A DNA stretch of 64,000 nucleotides, taken from positions 4,939,809 to 5,003,808 of the forward strand of contig NZ_CP014168.1 in NCBI RefSeq assembly GCF_001717955.1, written 5' to 3'. A program made the position numbers and the translations under genes. The notes under the pieces are model-generated. The model was not told where the DNA came from and did not search any database. It saw only the letters and a program-made list of their open reading frames with translations. The DNA comes from Sphingomonas panacis (GTDB lineage: Bacteria > Pseudomonadota > Alphaproteobacteria > Sphingomonadales > Sphingomonadaceae). Shown in pieces: positions 61,552 through 64,000 of the stretch (its first letter is position 1; each line of letters starts with the position of its first letter).

Positions 61552-62897
61552 ATGATCAGCCAGAATGTCTCGGCCGCCTCGCCACCCGCGCGGCACAAAG
61601 GCCTCGCCTCGCAATTGTATGTGCAGGTTCTGGTGGCGATCATGCTGGGCGCGCTGCTCGGCCATTTCTGGCCTGCTTATGCGAGGCGATGAAAGCCGCT
61701 GGGCGACGCCTTCATCAAGCTGGTGAAGATGATCATCGCGCCGGTCATCTTCCTGACCATCGTCACCGGCATCGCGGGCATGAGGGAACTCGGCTCGGTG
61801 GGCCGGGTTGCGGCGAAGGCTTTCGCCTATTTCCTCACCTTCTCGACATTGGCTCTGATCGTCGGTCTCATCGTCGCCAATGTCGTCCAACCGGGCGCGG
61901 GCATGAACATCGATCCCGCCACGCTGGATGGCGCGGCGGTCGCCGATTATGCCGCCAAGGCGCATGAATCGACGCTCACGGGGTTCCTGCTCGGCGTGAT
62001 CCCGCACACTTTGGTCAGCGCGTTCACCGATGGCAATATCCTGCAGATCCTGCTGGTCGCGATCCTGTTCGGAATCGCGATCAGCCTGGTCGGCGAACCC
62101 CGCCGCGCCGGTGACCCGCTTCCTGGAGCGGCTGAGCCTGATCGTGTTCAAGCTGGTGTCGATCCTGATGCGGGCGGCACCGATCGGAGCGTTCGGCGCG
62201 ATCGCCTTCACCATCGGCAAATATGGCGCGGGCAGCCTCGTCAACCTCGGCGCGCTGGTCGCGACCTTCTACTTCACCTCGATTCTGTTTCGTGGTGGTG
62301 GTGCTCGCACGGTTGCGCGGCTCAAACGGCTTTTCGATCTTCAAGCTGCTGCGTTACCTGAAGGCCGAACTGCTGCTCGTGCTCGGCACGTCCTCGTCCG
62401 AAGCCGCGCTGCCCAACCTGATCGAGAAAATGGAACGTGCCGGCTGCGAGAAATCGGTCGTCGGGCTGGTCGTGCCGACCGGGTACAGCTTCAACCTCGA
62501 CGGCACCAACATCTACATGACGCTGGCGGCGCTGTTCATCGCACAGGCAACCGGCGTGGAGCTGACGCTCGGGCAGGAACTGCTGCTGCTCGGCGTCGCC
62601 ATGCTCTCGTCCAAGGGTGCTGCAGGCGTGACCGGCGCGGGGTTCATCACACTGGCGGCGACGCTGTCGATCGTGCCGACCGTGCCACTCGCCGGCATGG
62701 CGCTGATCCTCGGCGTCGATCGCTTCATGAGCGAATGCCGCAGCCTGACCAACTTCATCGGCAATGCCGTCGCGACGATCGTCGTCGCACGCTGGGAAGG
62801 CGGGCTCGACCGCGAGATGCTCAACGCCGCGCTCGATGGCCGGGCACCCGCCCCGATCATCGCCGATGCGCCAGCCCCTGCGCTGACCACCGCCTGA
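61552..62897 (+). pseudogene. dctA: DctA-type C4-dicarboxylate symporter with about six single-base indels
   Basis: From ATG 61552 the protein begins as a normal DctA (LASQLYVQVLVAIMLGALLGHFWPAY), then hits an in-frame TGA at 61690. A missing base near 61681 and an extra A near 61692 explain it, since the frame then returns. Further lesions fit an extra C in 62098-62101, an extra T in 62288-62290, a missing base near 62306 and an extra A in 62324-62326. Read across them the protein is complete: [66 protein letters not shown] and [14 protein letters not shown], all conserved DctA elements. DctA imports succinate, fumarate and malate. Intact domains between indels favour sequencing error over old decay. 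Confidence 0.87.
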
Positions 62898-62960
62898 TTT
62901 AGCCCCGGCAGGCGCGCGCCATCGCGCGGCGCCGCTGCCGCTACCGGATCGGTTCAGTTC

Positions 62961-64000
62961 CATGTCCATCACCCGCCTGCTGTGCGGTGGGCTTACGCTC
63001 GCCTGCGCCCTTCCCGCGGCCGCCCAGTCCGCTCCTCCGGTATCCTATCCCGCCGCCGCCCGAGGCGATGGCGCCACCGTGAAAGGATACAACCTGTCCC
63101 GCTGGGCCGAAGACTGGCGCATCTATCGCGACCCGTCCAAGCGCGACGACTTTCTCGACCGGCTGAAATATCTGCCGCTCGACGGGGATGGCGACATCTA
63201 TCTGACGCTGAGCGGCGAAGCACGGCTGCGGATGAATCTGACCAGCAACCCGCAACTCATCGAAGCGCCCGAGCAGCGTCACGACATCGTCCGGCTGGTG
63301 GGCGGCGCGGATTTGCATATCGGCAAGCATCTGCGGTTTTATGGCGAGATCGCCCACGGCCGGCTGTCCGGCGAGAACGTCGGCACGCCGTCAGGCTCAT
63401 TGCGCAACGATATCGTGCAACAGCAATATTTCGCCGAAGCCAACGGGCGCGTGGGCGGAGTCGATCTGGGCGTGCGGTACGGCCGACAGGAATTTACCGA
63501 TGGACCGAACCTGCTGATTTCCCAGCGCGACAACAACACGATCCGCTTCGTGCTCAACGGCACCCGCATCTGGGCCCGCACCGCGACCATGCGCGCTACA
63601 TTGTTCGATTTCTACACCACCGATCTCGGCAACGGCGGGCTTGGCGATGACGTGCCGGACCAGAATCGCCGGTTCAGCGGCATATCCGCCGGGTTCGTCG
63701 TGCCCGATCGCTGGCTGGGCACATCCAATCTCTATTTCGATCCGTTCCTGTGGCGGCGGCGCAACCGGGTGGGAACCTGGGGCGGCATCGTGTCACGGCG
63801 GTGCGCTATTATGCGGGCGCACGGCTGTGGGGCGATATCGGCCCGGTGGCGGTCGATTGGACGCTCGTTCATCAATATGGCAATTTCGGCACGCGGCGGA
63901 TCGCGGCGTGGCAGGCTTTCGCCGCGCAAACGCTCCGCATCGGTACGGACAAGAGCGCGCCGCGGATCGGTGTGCATGCCGATTACGGCAGCGGCGGCGG
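62961..64000 (+). CDS. Alginate-export-family outer-membrane porin, frameshifted and cut by the right edge
   Basis: ATG 62961 starts a signal peptide (1-22, ending ALPAAAQS). The barrel region fits the alginate_exp family: DWRIYRDPSKRDDFLDRLKYLPLDGDGDIYLTLSGEARLRMN, then FYGEIAHGRLSGENVGTPSG, VDLGVRYGRQEFTDGPNLLISQRDNNTIRFVLNGTRIWA. At about 63779-63782 (a run of four G) the frame is lost; in the next frame the barrel resumes (VTAVRYYAGARLWGDIGPVAVDWTLVHQYGNFGTRRIAAW). One missing G accounts for this. The gene runs off the window. Members export alginate or form channels for other anionic compounds; next to dctA it may admit dicarboxylates, which is inference. Confidence 0.8.

Overview
The window looks like chromosomal DNA of a high-GC alphaproteobacterium, most likely a Sphingomonas-type sphingomonad. 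This is inferred from gene content: a TonB-dependent receptor, Tat-exported sugar oxidoreductases, a membrane PQQ glucose dehydrogenase, a MucR homologue, DUF4142 proteins and a DctBD/DctA set. No rRNA or tRNA gene was found, so the genus is not proven.

1-14.1 kb is an accessory region. A secreted S41-peptidase-like gene runs off the left edge. Two 2.5-kb IS91-type elements follow in the same orientation (1632-4157 and 11535-14059), each with a Y2/HUH transposase and a tyrosine recombinase. Between them lie a large serine recombinase, a GAF-PAS-GGDEF protein, a frameshifted mucR-like gene, a twelve-unit 12-bp tandem repeat, a zinc-ribbon Mrr-type nuclease and a divergent GIY-YIG-like protein.

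14.3-21.8 kb reads as one peptide-scavenging locus: a TonB-dependent receptor, a periplasmic serine hydrolase, a POT peptide transporter, a divergent XRE-cupin regulator and a dipeptide epimerase. A TGTTTC-N7-GMAACA-type palindrome lies before both transcription units. 21.8-35.7 kb holds transporters (ArsB/SLC13-type, MFS, ActP with its DUF485 partner), secreted esterases, VOC and lectin-like proteins, a lipid kinase, a large MscS channel and an outer-membrane barrel protein.

35.8-58.2 kb carries a glycosyltransferase/UDP-galactopyranose mutase fusion coupled to a GH5-like hydrolase, a DUF72 protein, a short Mfd-like translocase, PQQ glucose dehydrogenase, a dicarboxylate symporter, an overlapping pair of a heme-oxygenase-like diiron oxidase and a methyltransferase, a DUF4142 protein behind a general-stress-type promoter, a CocE/NonD hydrolase, a diguanylate cyclase, a HAD phosphatase, and a tightly packed exported oxidoreductase-cupin-SMP30 operon.

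58.2-64 kb is a C4-dicarboxylate locus: dctB-dctD reading left, dctA reading right, then an alginate-export-type porin cut by the right edge. dctD is intact but lacks the GAFTGA loop. dctB, dctA and the porin together contain about 14 single-base indels that break otherwise well-preserved proteins. Either the assembly is poor there or the locus has decayed very recently. Two palindromes 32 bp apart in the dctB-dctA gap are the likely regulator sites.
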